Source: Candidatus Jingweiarchaeum tengchongense
GTDB lineage: Archaea; Nanobdellota; Nanobdellia; Jingweiarchaeales; Jingweiarchaeaceae
DNA length: 64,000 nt
NCBI GenBank assembly: GCA_025920705.1
Contig: JAPDLJ010000002.1
Coordinates: forward strand, 1 to 64,000
Reading direction: 5' to 3'
Both the position numbers and the translations under genes were made by a program. Positions within the stretch are counted from its first letter, which is position 1. Every line of letters begins with the position of its first letter. Below, in pieces: positions 63,532 through 64,000 of the stretch. The notes beneath the pieces are model-generated. The model searched no databases, was not told the DNA's origin, and was given only the letters and a program-made list of their open reading frames with translations.

Positions 63532-63615
63532 ATGTTGTGCTTAAAGTTGCTATTTAGAGGTAAGAATGCTCCGATTTCTGATGAGGAATTTAAAATTAAA
63601 ATTTTGAAAAACTAG
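63532..63615 (+). CDS. Possible small peptide gene, 27 residues
   Basis: A frame from ATG at 63532 encodes MLCLKLLFRGKNAPISDEEF then KIKILKN. GAGGT precedes it closely and a TATA-like AAATATAAATATAA lies at promoter distance, but the region could instead be an untranslated leader or an RNA. Kept as a weak candidate. Confidence 0.25.
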   Translation: MLCLKLLFRGKNAPISDEEFKIKILKN

Positions 63616-63627
63616 TTGAGAAAATGT

Positions 63628-63837
63628 GGGCCCGTAGCTCAGTCTGGAAGAGCATCTGTTGGAGGCAGAGAAAAATGTTTAATACATGTATTATTCCAAT
63701 TACACTTAAGATAAATTTCTTCTCTTCTCCATTCTTCAATCATTCTCTCATTCCTTCTCCAATTTCATTCTCAATTTCTCTGCCTTCAGATGTTGCTTTT
63801 AACCAGGTGGTCGCGGGTTCAAATCCCGTCGGGCCCA
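63628..63837 (+). tRNA. tRNA-Lys (UUU) with 136-nt intron at position 30/31
   Basis: Exon 1 is 63628-63658 (GGGCCCGUAGCUCAG ... AUCUG, positions 1-30) and exon 2 is 63795-63837 (GCUUUUAACCAGG..., positions 31-73). Joined, they give acceptor GGGCCCG/CGGGCCC, anticodon stem UCUGG/CCAGG, loop CUUUUAA (anticodon UUU) and T-arm GCGGG/CCCGU. The splice sites lie in a textbook motif: GAG/CUU, bulge UU^G, CAUC/GAUG, bulge UG^U, then a 12-bp intron helix starting UGGAGGCAGAGA. The intron is pyrimidine-rich and unusually long. Confidence 0.93.
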
Positions 63838-63849
63838 CTAGGTGAGAAA

Positions 63850-64000
63850 ATGGAAAAAAAGAAATTAGATTTATTTGCGCACATATGGGTGCCTAAGCAC
63901 CGGATAATGAGTGAAGAAGAAAAAGAAGAATTACTTAAAAAGTACAACATCACATTACAACAGCTCCCAAGAATTCTTGTGAATGATCCGATCTGTAAGG
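63850..64000 (+). CDS. rpoH: RNA polymerase subunit H (Rpb5-like), N-terminal part
   Basis: ATG at 63850 opens [20 protein letters not shown] then [20 protein letters not shown] and [10 protein letters not shown], running off the window. HxWVPKHxxLSxEExxxLLxxYxI...LPRIxxxDP is the archaeal RpoH signature. In most archaea rpoB and rpoA follow, so the large polymerase operon probably starts here, 12 bases after tRNA-Lys. Confidence 0.97.
   Translation, partial: MEKKKLDLFAHIWVPKHRIMSEEEKEELLKKYNITLQQLPRILVNDPICK

Noticed and set aside
63529-63581. GTGATGT and CTGA before tRNA-Lys as a possible box C/D RNA
   Set aside because: Box C has a mismatch, the 42-base interior has no D'/C' boxes, and a small reading frame explains the ATG equally well.

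Overview
The window is a gene-dense, AT-rich stretch of an archaeal chromosome. The archaeal signature is strong: ribosomal genes in the order uS13-uS4-uS11 followed by RNA polymerase subunit D with a ferredoxin-like insert, the start of RNA polymerase subunit H at the right edge, an aMBF1-type regulator, a TFB-like factor, a TrpS, ThiI and AlaX of archaeal type, class III (pilin-type) signal peptides, tRNA genes with bulge-helix-bulge introns, and TATA-like boxes about 25 bases before many start codons (leaderless transcripts). Many small zinc-ribbon and one-helix membrane proteins suggest a DPANN-like or other poorly characterised lineage, but the sequence alone does not fix the phylum.

Layout. 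1-5.6 kb: a minus-strand operon driven by a PadR regulator with a 20-bp palindromic operator, encoding a LolD/MacB-type ABC pair, an exported CARDB-like protein, a DrrAB-type ABC pair and the start of a tetraether-lipid-synthase-like radical SAM enzyme. 5.6-12.1 kb: DHH phosphoesterase, two site-2-protease-like membrane peptidases, PRC-barrel, tiny acidic and zinc proteins, a VIT1-like transporter and a cysteine-rich lipoprotein. 12.15-12.2 kb: a box C/D guide RNA on the minus strand. 12.2-19.1 kb: aMBF1 and a surface locus of pilin-like genes around a large VWA adhesin. 19.1-27.2 kb: TrpS, a candidate structured RNA, a HerA-like ATPase, tRNA-Ser, HDAC-family deacetylase, NUDIX and aminotransferase. 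27.3-29.8 kb: ribosome/RNAP operon and tRNA-Leu(UAA) with intron.

29.8-45.9 kb: DHH protein, glucan phosphorylase, tRNA-Met with intron, adenosine-specific kinase, a double tunnel-fold (VTC-like plus CYTH) protein, tRNA-Ala, phosphoribosyltransferase, an archaemetzincin-like protease, AlaX, HD and SWIM proteins, tRNA-Thr, MoaA, a second ABC exporter and pyrophosphatase. 45.9-57.2 kb: ferredoxin, several unknowns, DUF429, two nucleoside-deoxyribosyltransferase-like proteins, isochorismatase, methyltransferase, acetyl-CoA synthetase, sugar nucleotidyltransferase, ThiI and tRNA-Leu(UAG). 57.3-64 kb: divergent TFB, DUF72, a membrane-tethered P-loop ATPase, a B12-binding radical SAM operon, tRNA-Lys(UUU) with a 136-nt intron at an unusual site, and rpoH.

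The most notable connection is that the box C/D RNA at 12.15 kb has two 12-nt guides. One matches 11 bases of the unspliced elongator tRNA-Met at 32.84 kb and would place 2'-O-methyl on C34; the other matches the universal CGCCCGUC segment of 16S rRNA and would target C1402 (E. coli numbering). The tRNA-Lys intron forms a textbook bulge-helix-bulge that fixes its splice sites at 30/31. No CRISPR array, insertion sequence or rRNA gene was seen, and no gap above 300 bases lacks a feature.
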